From NCBI GenBank assembly GCA_050944915.1, contig JBMNRY010000029.1, positions 1-19,957 of the forward strand: a DNA stretch of 19,957 nucleotides, read 5' to 3'. Within the stretch, counting starts at the first letter, position 1. Each line of letters starts with the position of its first letter. The notes beneath the pieces were generated by a model. The model did not search any database. It worked only from the letters and a program-made list of their open reading frames with translations, and was not told where the DNA came from. Below, one piece after another: positions 14,226 to 19,957 of this stretch. Source of the stretch: JBMNRY01 sp050944915 (GTDB lineage: Bacteria; Bacillota; Limnochordia; JAAZLZ01). A program made the translations under genes and the position numbers.

Positions 14226-14664
14226 CGACGAACCCCCCTAACTCCATCTGCCCATGGACGGTGAATTCCACTTCCCGACTGTGCTCCCCGGTGATCCGGA
14301 TCTCGATCTCCAAATGATCGGGGGGCATTAGTTCTTTCACCTTCTTGCCCCATTCCACCACCGTCACCCCGGAACCGTAGAAATATTCTTCAAAACCTAA
14401 ATCTTCCAGTTCCCCGGGATCATCTAAACGGTAGACATCCATATGGTAAAAGGGCACCCTTCCCTCATATTCGTTGATCAAGGTAAAGCTGGGGCTGTTG
14501 ATAATCCCCTCCACACCAAGGCCGCGGCCTAAGCCTCGACTGAAGACGGTCTTCCCGGCCCCCAATTGGCCGTTAAGACTGATGACCGTCCCCGGTTTTA
14601 AGTTTTGTGCTAGTTTTTCCCCTAAGGCCTCCATAGCCTCAGGGGAGTCCACCTTAATGACCAT
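14206..14664 (-). CDS. tsaE: tRNA t6A biosynthesis ATPase TsaE
   Basis: TsaE is the P-loop ATPase that drives turnover of the TsaB-TsaD complex. The 152-residue product has Walker A GQLGAGKT (32-39), the family-specific SPSFTLINEY (57-66) and HMDVYRL (74-80), and VVEWGKKV (102-109). The start at MVIKVDSPEA is chosen because GGAGG lies 6 nt upstream; an upstream in-frame ATG would run 45 nt further into the asparaginase gene. It overlaps asparaginase by 11 bp and tsaB by 20 bp. Confidence 0.96.
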   Translation of the reverse strand: MVIKVDSPEAMEALGEKLAQNLKPGTVISLNGQLGAGKTVFSRGLGRGLGVEGIINSPSFTLINEYEGRVPFYHMDVYRLDDPGELEDLGFEEYFYGSGVTVVEWGKKVKELMPPDHLEIEIRITGEHSREVEFTVHGQMELGGFVDEDPGP

Positions 14665-15631
14665 CTCTATCCTCCACCTGCATCCGTCCGATGACTTCTC
14701 CCCGGGCATTGCGGATCTGGGGTACCCGCCATTGGGGGAGTTCTCCCTCTAGGTAACCTAGGCCCTCCAGGACCGCCAAAACCGCGGGACCGTAGGCCCG
14801 GCTGTGGCCATCTTCCACCTTCATAGCGATGCCGTAACCTTCCCCGGGAATCCCGATACAAAAGATGCCTTCGGACCCAGTCTTGGCGAAGAGCTTCCCT
14901 TGGGCCGCTTCCATCAATTCGGTCTCGAAGCGGTTGGTTCCTGCCACTAAAAAGGGATGTTTCATCATCCCTTCGGTGATGCGCTTGGCCGCCTTGCCCT
15001 TGGCCTCCGGCAGCTCCCTGGGGCTAGCCAACAAAGCGTAAGCCCAAGCCATCCGATCCAGGGTTAATCCAAAGACGGGAACACCACAACCATCGGTGGC
15101 GATGAGGAGTTCGCTTAAACCGGTCAAAGATTTGATCTCCTCCATGATCTTCACCTGGACGGGATGGTCGGGCCGATAATAGCCTTCGGGGTCCACATCT
15201 AAATGTCTGCACAGGGCCAAAAGATTAGCATGTTTCCCCGAGCAGTTGTTATGGATGGGCCGAGGCTCCTCCCCCTTGGCCGCTAACTGGCTCGCGGCCC
15301 TTTCACCCCAGGGGGGATGGACCCCGCATTGGAGCATGTCCTCCCCAAAGCCCAGCTTAGCCAGGATTTCCGCCACCTTAGTTACATGCTCCTCTTCCCC
15401 GTTATGGGAAGAGGCCATGACGGCTAGATGGCTATCATCGAGGCCCAACTTATCCGCTCCTCCCCCTTCCACCAAAGGCAGCAGTTGGAGGGGCTTGGCC
15501 GCGGAGCGCCAATATGTAAGTAGTTTTCCGTTACCCCCAGCGTCGACGGCCCGGCCGAATCTATCGACGACTACATAATGAATATTATGGATACTTTCCA
15601 CCAAATTATCCCGGTATACTAGGACTCGCAC
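14654..15631 (-). CDS. L-asparaginase, rhizobial/zinc type (Asparaginase_II family)
   Basis: This family hydrolyses L-asparagine to aspartate and ammonia and is unrelated to E. coli AnsA/AnsB. The 325-residue protein has WRSAAKPLQ (41-49), ASSHNGE (73-79), HNNCSGKHANLLALC (127-141) and ATDGCGVPVFGL (178-189), then KTGSEGIFC (250-258). The spacing Ser43-Ser75-Cys130-Lys133 equals that of the active-site and zinc residues I recall for the Rhizobium etli enzyme (Ser48, Ser80, Cys135, Lys138); Cys182 would be the other cysteine ligand. The start is GTG with AGGAGG 7 nt upstream; a longer in-frame ATG would run 87 nt into the preceding gene. It overlaps the C26 gene by 13 bp and tsaE by 11 bp. Confidence 0.9.
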   Translation of the reverse strand: MRVLVYRDNLVESIHNIHYVVVDRFGRAVDAGGNGKLLTYWRSAAKPLQLLPLVEGGGADKLGLDDSHLAVMASSHNGEEEHVTKVAEILAKLGFGEDMLQCGVHPPWGERAASQLAAKGEEPRPIHNNCSGKHANLLALCRHLDVDPEGYYRPDHPVQVKIMEEIKSLTGLSELLIATDGCGVPVFGLTLDRMAWAYALLASPRELPEAKGKAAKRITEGMMKHPFLVAGTNRFETELMEAAQGKLFAKTGSEGIFCIGIPGEGYGIAMKVEDGHSRAYGPAVLAVLEGLGYLEGELPQWRVPQIRNARGEVIGRMQVEDRDGH

Positions 15632-16317
15632 CTTCCCACCTCCTGGGCATATTGAATCAAACCGCGGAAGACCTGACCATAACAAGGATATTTCTTCCAC
15701 AACCATTCGGGATGCCATTGGACACCAAGGACGAAACCTGGACCGGCGATAGCTTCTACCAAACCGTCGCTGCTGGTCGCCACAGCCCGTAGGGGCGGTG
15801 CTACCCGGGAGACCCCCTGATGGTGGAAGCTGTTGACCCGAAAGCGGGCCTCGCCCATCAAGTCCCGCAGGAGAGAATCTTCCACCTGAACCCAGTGGCT
15901 TAAGGCATTCCGAGGTCCCTGCTGTTCGTGCTGGAGACCCCCTTGGAGATCTTGATCTAACTCCCCACCGAGGGCTACGTTTAAGATCTGCATCCCCCGG
16001 CAGATGCCGAGGATAGGTAGTTTACGCTCCCAGGCACCCTTGATTAAACCCATTTCCAGCTCGTCCCGCTCTGGATCAACCACCCGCAACCCCGGTCTAG
16101 GTTCTTGACCGAAATAGTCGGGGTCCACATCACCGCCGCCGGGTAAGATCAACCCATCGATCAGATCTAAAAAAGGGCCTGGGGATCCTCCTCCCGGGAG
16201 GATGATGGGAATACCTCCATAGGCCCTCACCGCTTCCACGATTTCCGCAGTTGTTAAGTAGACTTCACCATTGCCGACGACCCGCCGTCCACAGCTAATT
16301 CCGATGACCGGGTCCAT
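15619..16317 (-). CDS. Gamma-glutamyl-gamma-aminobutyrate hydrolase-like protein (peptidase C26, class I glutamine amidotransferase fold)
   Basis: The family cleaves gamma-glutamyl amide bonds, for example PuuD on gamma-glutamyl-GABA. This 232-residue protein has the nucleophile Cys106 in LGICRGMQILN (103-113), the oxyanion-type LILPGGGDVDP (57-67) and the catalytic His202-Pro-Glu204 in LGVQWHPEW (197-205). SFHHQGV (163-169) is a C26 hallmark. The start is taken as the second ATG (MDPVIGISCG), since AGGGGGG lies 6 nt before it and abuts the first ATG. It lies 11 bp after mazF and overlaps asparaginase. Substrate unknown; pairing with asparaginase suggests amide-nitrogen release. Confidence 0.88.
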   Translation of the reverse strand: MDPVIGISCGRRVVGNGEVYLTTAEIVEAVRAYGGIPIILPGGGSPGPFLDLIDGLILPGGGDVDPDYFGQEPRPGLRVVDPERDELEMGLIKGAWERKLPILGICRGMQILNVALGGELDQDLQGGLQHEQQGPRNALSHWVQVEDSLLRDLMGEARFRVNSFHHQGVSRVAPPLRAVATSSDGLVEAIAGPGFVLGVQWHPEWLWKKYPCYGQVFRGLIQYAQEVGRCES

Positions 16318-16328
16318 GGCCATCCCCC

Positions 16329-16691
16329 CTAGAGATCCACCAAGCCGAGACTGATGATCAAGGCTTCGTTGACCTTGCTCATAGTCTCCTCGTCCAGGTG
16401 GGCCATCTTCTCCTTTAACCGCCGTTTATCGATGGTGCGCAATTGTTCCAAGAGGATGACCGAATCCCGTTCCAATTGGTAATCGGCCGCGGAAATCTCC
16501 ACGTGGGTCGGCAGTTTAGCCTTCTTAATCCGGGAAGTGATGGCCGCAACGATGGTCGTCGGGCTGTAGCGATTACCGATATCGTTTTGCAAGATCAAGA
16601 CGGGCCGGGTACCTCCTTGCTCGGAGCCGACCACAGGATTTAAATTGGCGAAGAAAATATCCCCACGGGACATGGGGGGAATTTTAGACAT
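16329..16691 (-). CDS. mazF: MazF/NdoA-type mRNA interferase toxin
   Basis: MazF-family endoribonucleases cut single-stranded mRNA at short motifs and are held inactive by their antitoxin. The 120-residue protein has SRGDIFFANLNPVVGSEQGG (8-27), TRPVLILQND (28-37) with Arg29, and IVAAITS (47-53) with Thr52, which align with the catalytic Arg25 and Thr48 of Bacillus NdoA. LPTHVEI (60-66) follows and the end is LIISLGLVDL. The start at MSKIPP is set by AAAGGTGA 5 nt upstream; an in-frame GTG 9 nt earlier overlaps that site. The antitoxin is 26 bp upstream, and the C26 hydrolase gene follows after 11 bp. Confidence 0.95.
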   Translation of the reverse strand: MSKIPPMSRGDIFFANLNPVVGSEQGGTRPVLILQNDIGNRYSPTTIVAAITSRIKKAKLPTHVEISAADYQLERDSVILLEQLRTIDKRRLKEKMAHLDEETMSKVNEALIISLGLVDL

Positions 16692-16717
16692 GCAGATCAC
16701 CTTTACACCGGGTGGGA

Positions 16718-16981
16718 TTAGTCACTGCTGGCCAACTTGGCTTCATAAACACAAAGATCCTCCCAACCATCGGCTTCTTCTTCGGCTAACCGACGATTGA
16801 GGGCCGCCATTTGGGCGTAACCTTCCCGTAATCGGTTCCTCAATTCCTGCCGGCGCAGTTCTTGCAGGTAATAACGAAGTGCATCATTGATGATTTGATC
16901 TATCGGGTTGCCGCAGCCAATCAACCGCTCCACCTCGTCGACCAGGGGGGTGGGTAAATTGACCATGATCCGCTTGGTCAT
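16718..16981 (-). CDS. mazE: MazE/NdoAI-type antitoxin (ribbon-helix-helix)
   Basis: The 87-residue protein starts MTKRIMVNLPTPLVDEVERL, the ribbon-helix-helix DNA-binding part found in Bacillus NdoAI-type antitoxins. A long charged helix follows (LQELRRQELRNRLREGYAQM and on). The C-terminal end YEAKLASSD is in the place where NdoAI antitoxins bind the toxin groove. It should neutralise the MazF encoded next and repress its own promoter. The ATG is used; an adjacent in-frame TTG is possible, and the ribosome site is weak. It is the first gene after the promoter at 17021-17050. Confidence 0.9.
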   Translation of the reverse strand: MTKRIMVNLPTPLVDEVERLIGCGNPIDQIINDALRYYLQELRRQELRNRLREGYAQMAALNRRLAEEEADGWEDLCVYEAKLASSD

Positions 16982-17020
16982 CAATTAGGATACCCCACTT
17001 TCCTTGCTTACCCTCAGCTC

Positions 17021-17050
17021 ATTATATCCCTTATTTCCCGGGACTGTCAA
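17021..17050 (-). promoter_or_regulatory. Sigma-A-type promoter of the mazEF-tsaEBD operon
   Basis: On the minus strand, perfect TTGACA (17045-17050) and perfect TATAAT (17021-17026) are separated by 18 nt, about 40 nt upstream of mazE. It is among the strongest-looking promoters in the window. Because the next eight genes have gaps under 30 bp or overlap, it probably serves all of them. Confidence 0.9.
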
Positions 17051-17099
17051 TGTCAGCAAAAAGGGGATGGTTGGCACCAATTTTAGCAGAAGCCGTCGG

Positions 17100-17128
17100 T
17101 TGACCTCCCCCGGTCTTGATGATAATAT
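17100..17128 (+). promoter_or_regulatory. Sigma-A-type promoter of the signal-peptide SleB-like gene
   Basis: TTGACC (17100-17105) and TAATAT (17123-17128) are separated by 17 nt on the plus strand, about 42 nt before the TTG start codon. It diverges from the mazEF promoter with about 50 bp between the two -35 boxes. It resembles a vegetative promoter rather than a sporulation-sigma one. Confidence 0.75.
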
Positions 17129-17170
17129 GCCACATGTCTGCACCCTAGAACTACAAAGGAGGCGTAATTC

Positions 17171-17875
17171 TTGACAGCTCGCCAAAAGCTATTTTGTGTT
17201 TTACTAGCCGTAAGCGTAGTACTGCTGACCCCCTACCTATGGCAAGGCCGTAGCTTGGCTGTCCCGGGGACAGGGAGCCTCAAAGGTACTATCCGTGCTG
17301 CCGAGTCGGGCCTTCCCTTAGCATCGGGGCAGATCCAAGTGGAGAACAAAAAGGTACCCATCAAAGGGGGCCGGTTTACCATCCCCGAACTACCCACCGG
17401 CCGCCATCAGCTGATCATCAAGGGTCCCTATCGTCAAACTAAGAAGACGACCATCGAGATCCGACCAGGGGAAAACCAAGCCGATATCAGCGTTCCTTGT
17501 ATCTTCGCTGAAGATGAAATCTCCCTCTTGGCCCGGATTACCCGCGCCGAGGCGGAAGGGGAATCTTTACAAGGCCAAACGGCCGTCGCCGCTTCCATCC
17601 TCAACCGGGTAAACAGTCCCCGGTACCCTTCCACCATCAGGGATATCGTGTACCAAAGGGTTAATGGTCGCTACCAGTATTCTCCCGTCCGGGACGGTCG
17701 GATTAAGCTGCCGCCCACGGAAGCCAGCTACAAAGCTGCCTTTCAGGCCTTGACTGGCCAGGACCCCTCCCATGGTGCCACCGGGTTCTTTAACCCCGGT
17801 AAGACCAGGGACCGCTGGGTCCACAGCCAGCCGGTAACGACCCGCATCGACGGCCATGTCTTCTTCCGCTACTAA
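17171..17875 (+). CDS. Secreted SleB-like cell wall hydrolase with N-terminal beta-sandwich domain
   Basis: SleB-family (Hydrolase_2) proteins act on peptidoglycan, classically in spore cortex breakdown at germination. The 234-residue product has a signal peptide or membrane anchor (about 1-30), a carboxypeptidase-regulatory-like domain GSLKGTIRAAESGLPL to QADISV (35-108), and the catalytic domain from about 114. That domain has LLARITRAEAEGE (119-131, with the candidate catalytic glutamate), VAASILNRV (139-147) and GATGFFNPG (202-210). The TTG start is fixed by AAAGGAGG 8 nt upstream. Its stop overlaps that of the convergent paralogue by 4 bp. The vegetative-type promoter leaves open whether it acts in spores or in growing cells. 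Confidence 0.87.
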   Translation: MTARQKLFCVLLAVSVVLLTPYLWQGRSLAVPGTGSLKGTIRAAESGLPLASGQIQVENKKVPIKGGRFTIPELPTGRHQLIIKGPYRQTKKTTIEIRPGENQADISVPCIFAEDEISLLARITRAEAEGESLQGQTAVAASILNRVNSPRYPSTIRDIVYQRVNGRYQYSPVRDGRIKLPPTEASYKAAFQALTGQDPSHGATGFFNPGKTRDRWVHSQPVTTRIDGHVFFRY

Positions 17876-18585
17876 TCGGACAAGGTCCGGAAGAAAACAT
17901 GTTTGCCGATGACCTTGATCACAGGCTGCTGCCGTACCCACTTGTTCGTCGTCAAGCGGGGGTTGTAAAATCCTGTGGCGCCCGGTGCCGGCTCATTGCC
18001 GGCCAGGGCATGCCATACGGCAGCCCAAGCATTATCATTAGGCGAATTATTGATGGTCCCCCGTAGGACCGGTTCAAATTGATAGGTCCCTGGAGGGTTC
18101 TGCTCATAGACCACACCACTAATGGTGTTGGGATAAGCCTTACTAAGTACTCTCCTCAGGACCGAAGCGGCCACAGCGATCTGACCCTCGAAAGGCTCTC
18201 CTTCCGCTTCCGCCCGCACCAATCGGGCCAATAGCTCCAGGTCCTTATGGCTATATTTTGTCTTCAAAGCGATCTCCACATAGTTACTGCCCCGGGATAT
18301 CCGTACTTCACTGCGGTAGATCTCATAATGGTCCTTCGTCACCGTCATGGTATAAGTCCCCGTATTTAAACCGCTGATCTGGAAGGCTCCATCCCGAATA
18401 GGAACTACCTGATCATCAATTCTCACTTCCCCATCGAGGATGTTAAACCCCGATACGCTATCCCGCACACTACCTGTTAAACTCCCCGTCCCCGGCACAC
18501 TTCCCCCGGGGCTTGTCCCCGGACTACCACACCCTACCAAAAAGATCAAGGCAACAGCTAGCAACATACGCCAGTTCAAGTTCAT
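17872..18585 (-). CDS. SleB-like cell wall hydrolase, lipoprotein paralogue
   Basis: The 237-residue protein has a lipoprotein signal: MNLNWRMLLAVALIFLVGC with the lipobox LVGC at 16-19, so it should be lipid-anchored at Cys19. A Gly/Ser/Pro linker is followed by a beta-sandwich domain GSLTGSVRDSVSGFNIL to YVEIAL (35-107). The SleB-type domain has LLARLVRAEAEGE (118-130), VAASVLRRV (138-146) and GATGFYNPR (202-210). Domain order and motifs match the convergent gene, so the two are paralogues. The start is set by AAAGGAG 3 nt before the ATG; the frame extends 147 nt further upstream without a ribosome site. It is divergent from the XRE regulator gene. Confidence 0.87.
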   Translation of the reverse strand: MNLNWRMLLAVALIFLVGCGSPGTSPGGSVPGTGSLTGSVRDSVSGFNILDGEVRIDDQVVPIRDGAFQISGLNTGTYTMTVTKDHYEIYRSEVRISRGSNYVEIALKTKYSHKDLELLARLVRAEAEGEPFEGQIAVAASVLRRVLSKAYPNTISGVVYEQNPPGTYQFEPVLRGTINNSPNDNAWAAVWHALAGNEPAPGATGFYNPRLTTNKWVRQQPVIKVIGKHVFFRTLSD

Positions 18586-18803
18586 GTGCTCCTTTCTAGA
18601 CACCCATCCCTGAACCACTGGATGCCGCCATGAACTTCCCTTTTCTGGCGTATATAGCCCCAGGTGGTATTCTTTTACTGCCTTCCCAAATTCGCCAATG
18701 GACAGGCCGAACCTCCTGGGGATTGTTGCCAATGCCTTGCCTTTTTACCCAAAGATGGTAAAATATAAGTTAACTACCAGATTTATGTATAAGGTGACAG
18801 CCC
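18586..18803. other. Divergent intergenic region, lipoprotein hydrolase / XRE regulator
   Basis: About 218 bp between two divergent starts. The plus-strand promoter of the regulator is listed separately. On the minus strand I see a TATATA near 18651-18656 but no matching -35, so the promoter of the lipoprotein gene is unresolved and could use an alternative sigma factor. No RNA gene is apparent. Confidence 0.4.
18737..18764 (+). promoter_or_regulatory. Probable promoter of the XRE-type regulator gene
   Basis: TTGCCT (18737-18742) and TAAAAT (18759-18764) are separated by 16 nt on the plus strand, about 40 nt before the regulator's ATG. Fair match to sigma-A promoters. Confidence 0.6.
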
Positions 18804-19133
18804 ATGTCTTTAGGCCAAGCCATCCGTTATCGTCGACTCCAGTTGGGTTTAACCCAAGAACAATTAGCAGGCCACCTTTCCAAAAGCTTCATCAGTCAAT
18901 TGGAAGGAGATAAGACCCAACCGTCCCTGGCCACCCTACAAATTCTAGCCCATCGGTTGGAAATATCCATCGATGAACTCCTCCACCTGTCCAACTCCAG
19001 TCCCGATCCCCGCCCTTTGGCCCTAAGCTTCCTCGAAAAGGCCCAGTTCCACCTTCACGGAGGAGACTACGATCGAGCCACCACAGCCCTTAGGCAAGCC
19101 CTGGCTTGTCTACAAGGGCCGCGGCACCGATGA
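18804..19133 (+). CDS. Small XRE-family helix-turn-helix regulator with a stub of a TPR-like domain
   Basis: This 109-residue DNA-binding protein begins MSLGQAIRYRRLQLGLTQEQ. It has the helix-turn-helix LTQEQLAGHLSKSFISQLEG (16-35) and TQPSLATLQILAHRLEISID (38-57), a standard XRE/Cro-C1 domain. After a Pro-rich linker there is a single helical-hairpin stretch FLEKAQFHLHGGDYDRATTALRQAL, which looks like one TPR unit, then an abrupt end at GPRHR. Related Bacillota regulators often carry several such repeats, so this form seems shortened. The start has AAGGTGA 6 nt upstream. Its last 44 bp overlap the 3' end of the opposing ROK kinase gene. Targets unknown; the divergent hydrolase gene is a candidate. 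Confidence 0.8.
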   Translation: MSLGQAIRYRRLQLGLTQEQLAGHLSKSFISQLEGDKTQPSLATLQILAHRLEISIDELLHLSNSSPDPRPLALSFLEKAQFHLHGGDYDRATTALRQALACLQGPRHR

Positions 19134-19957
19134 TCCCTACATCAGCTCCTAACTGGCTTAATACCACCCGGTTACCTACCATCCCCCGCCGGAGGCAAAA
19201 CTCGGGCAAGACCCTTCGCACCGGTTCCAATAGCTGTTGGCCCATACGACTGACCCCTCCCCCGATGATGACAAGCTGGGGATCGAGTATGTTCATCAAG
19301 TTGGCGATCCCGATGCCCAAATAGCGGAAGGCTTTCTCTAGGATCTCTACAGCCACAGGATGTCCTTCCTTAGCCATCAAGCCTACCTCTTTTGAGCTTA
19401 CCCCGCCCAAGCCCCTTTCCTGTGCCCTTTTGGCGATGCTAGTCCCCGAAGCCAAGGCTTCTAAGCAGCCCTTGTTTCCACAGCTACATAGAGGTCCTCC
19501 ATCCCAGAGGACCACGTGGCCTAGTTCCCCTCCTTGTCCACATCCCCGGTAGATCTGTCCCCCGAGGATGATCCCTCCCCCAATTCCGGTACTGACGGTG
19601 ATGTAGATGATGTCTTCCAAGCCGCGTCCGGCCCCATAGCAGAATTCTCCCCAAGCGGCAGCATTGGCATCGTTGTCCAAACGGATTTCCAGCCCATAGC
19701 GTTCCTGGAGTACGCCGGTGACTTCAACTTTCCGCCACCCCAAGTTGGGTGCGAATTCGACAATCCCCTCTTCAGCTCGCACGGTGCCGGGGCAACCGAT
19801 GCCGATCCCCATCACATCATCCCTCATTAGTTCGTCGGTTCCCTGGAAGATCTGCTCGAACACACCGTGGGGACCCTTTTCCACCGCGGTGGGTACTTCG
19901 TATCTAGCGAGGATCTGGCCCTTTTCTACCAAGGCGATAGCCAGTTTTGTTCCTCCC
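19090..19957 (-). CDS. ROK-family sugar kinase (glucokinase-like), 5' end outside window
   Basis: ROK kinases phosphorylate glucose or related sugars with ATP in the cytosol. About 289 residues are visible. The frame stays open to the window edge and reads GGTKLAIALVEKGQ, the N-terminal phosphate-binding motif, so only a short N-terminal part is missing. Other features are IGIGCPGTV, LDNDANAAAWGEF with the catalytic Asp, STGIGGGIILGGQIYRG, ELGHVVL, the zinc motif CSCGNKGCLEALASG, and VIIGGGVS near the end. There is no helix-turn-helix in the visible part, and the missing part is probably too short for one, so it is a kinase rather than a ROK repressor. Its 3' end overlaps the convergent regulator gene by 44 bp. 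Confidence 0.93.
   Translation of the reverse strand, partial: GGTKLAIALVEKGQILARYEVPTAVEKGPHGVFEQIFQGTDELMRDDVMGIGIGCPGTVRAEEGIVEFAPNLGWRKVEVTGVLQERYGLEIRLDNDANAAAWGEFCYGAGRGLEDIIYITVSTGIGGGIILGGQIYRGCGQGGELGHVVLWDGGPLCSCGNKGCLEALASGTSIAKRAQERGLGGVSSKEVGLMAKEGHPVAVEILEKAFRYLGIGIANLMNILDPQLVIIGGGVSRMGQQLLEPVRRVLPEFCLRRGMVGNRVVLSQLGADVGIIGAAALVDKPGLA

Noticed and set aside
16985..17185. Minus-strand open frame of 66 codons between mazE and the SleB-like gene
   Set aside because: It spans both divergent promoters and has no ribosome site or recognisable protein features.
18586..18732. N-terminal extension of the lipoprotein hydrolase (49 extra codons)
   Set aside because: The extension has no ribosome site and would bury the lipoprotein signal; AAAGGAG lies directly before the internal ATG at 18585.

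Overview
This window looks like a chromosomal segment of a spore-forming Bacillota bacterium of the clostridial type, with moderately high GC. The evidence is strong AGGAGG ribosome sites, frequent GTG/TTG starts, a CIRCE-controlled groESL operon, a MazEF pair of the Bacillus NdoA/NdoAI type, two SleB-type cortex-hydrolase-like proteins and sigma-A-like promoters. I cannot name the genus. Nearly every gene is on the minus strand, so the regions below are given in transcription order, from high to low coordinates. No rRNA, tRNA, CRISPR array or insertion sequence was seen.

Region 1 (19957-17100). A ROK-family sugar kinase runs off the right edge. Its 3' end overlaps a small XRE-type regulator on the plus strand. 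Next come two paralogous secreted SleB-like hydrolases facing tail to tail with overlapping stop codons, one a lipoprotein and one with a plain signal peptide.

Region 2 (17050-12100). One strong promoter starts a compact, mostly overlapping gene row: mazE, mazF, a class I glutamine-amidotransferase-like hydrolase, an asparaginase of the rhizobial zinc type, then tsaE-tsaB-rimI-tsaD. The tsa genes make the tRNA t6A modification and rimI acetylates a ribosomal protein. The row therefore puts a toxin-antitoxin pair at the head of a translation-maintenance operon.

Region 3 (12099-10567). A 95-bp intergenic cluster of DnaA boxes (three perfect, several near-perfect) is followed by a degenerate LytR-CpsA-Psr protein and a TalC-type transaldolase. 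Two hairpins close the unit, one of them a good intrinsic terminator.

Region 4 (10528-7086). A good promoter opens onto a possible leaderless 43-residue ORF whose stop abuts the ribosome site of a PLP aminotransferase. The next gene encodes a two-domain protein: a xylose-isomerase-like barrel fused to a Cgl0159-like class I aldolase barrel. A terminator follows.

Region 5 (7080-2049). A leader with several inverted repeats precedes a tight six-gene run: a stand-alone paralogue of the fused isomerase barrel, a D-2-hydroxyacid dehydrogenase, a TM1367-like cyclophilin-fold protein, ComB, MoeA and MoaC. Regions 4 and 5 together suggest catabolism of an unidentified sugar or sugar acid, with molybdopterin genes attached.

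Region 6 (2001-1). The groES-groEL operon has its sigma-A promoter and CIRCE operator; groEL is cut by the window edge a few codons before its expected end.
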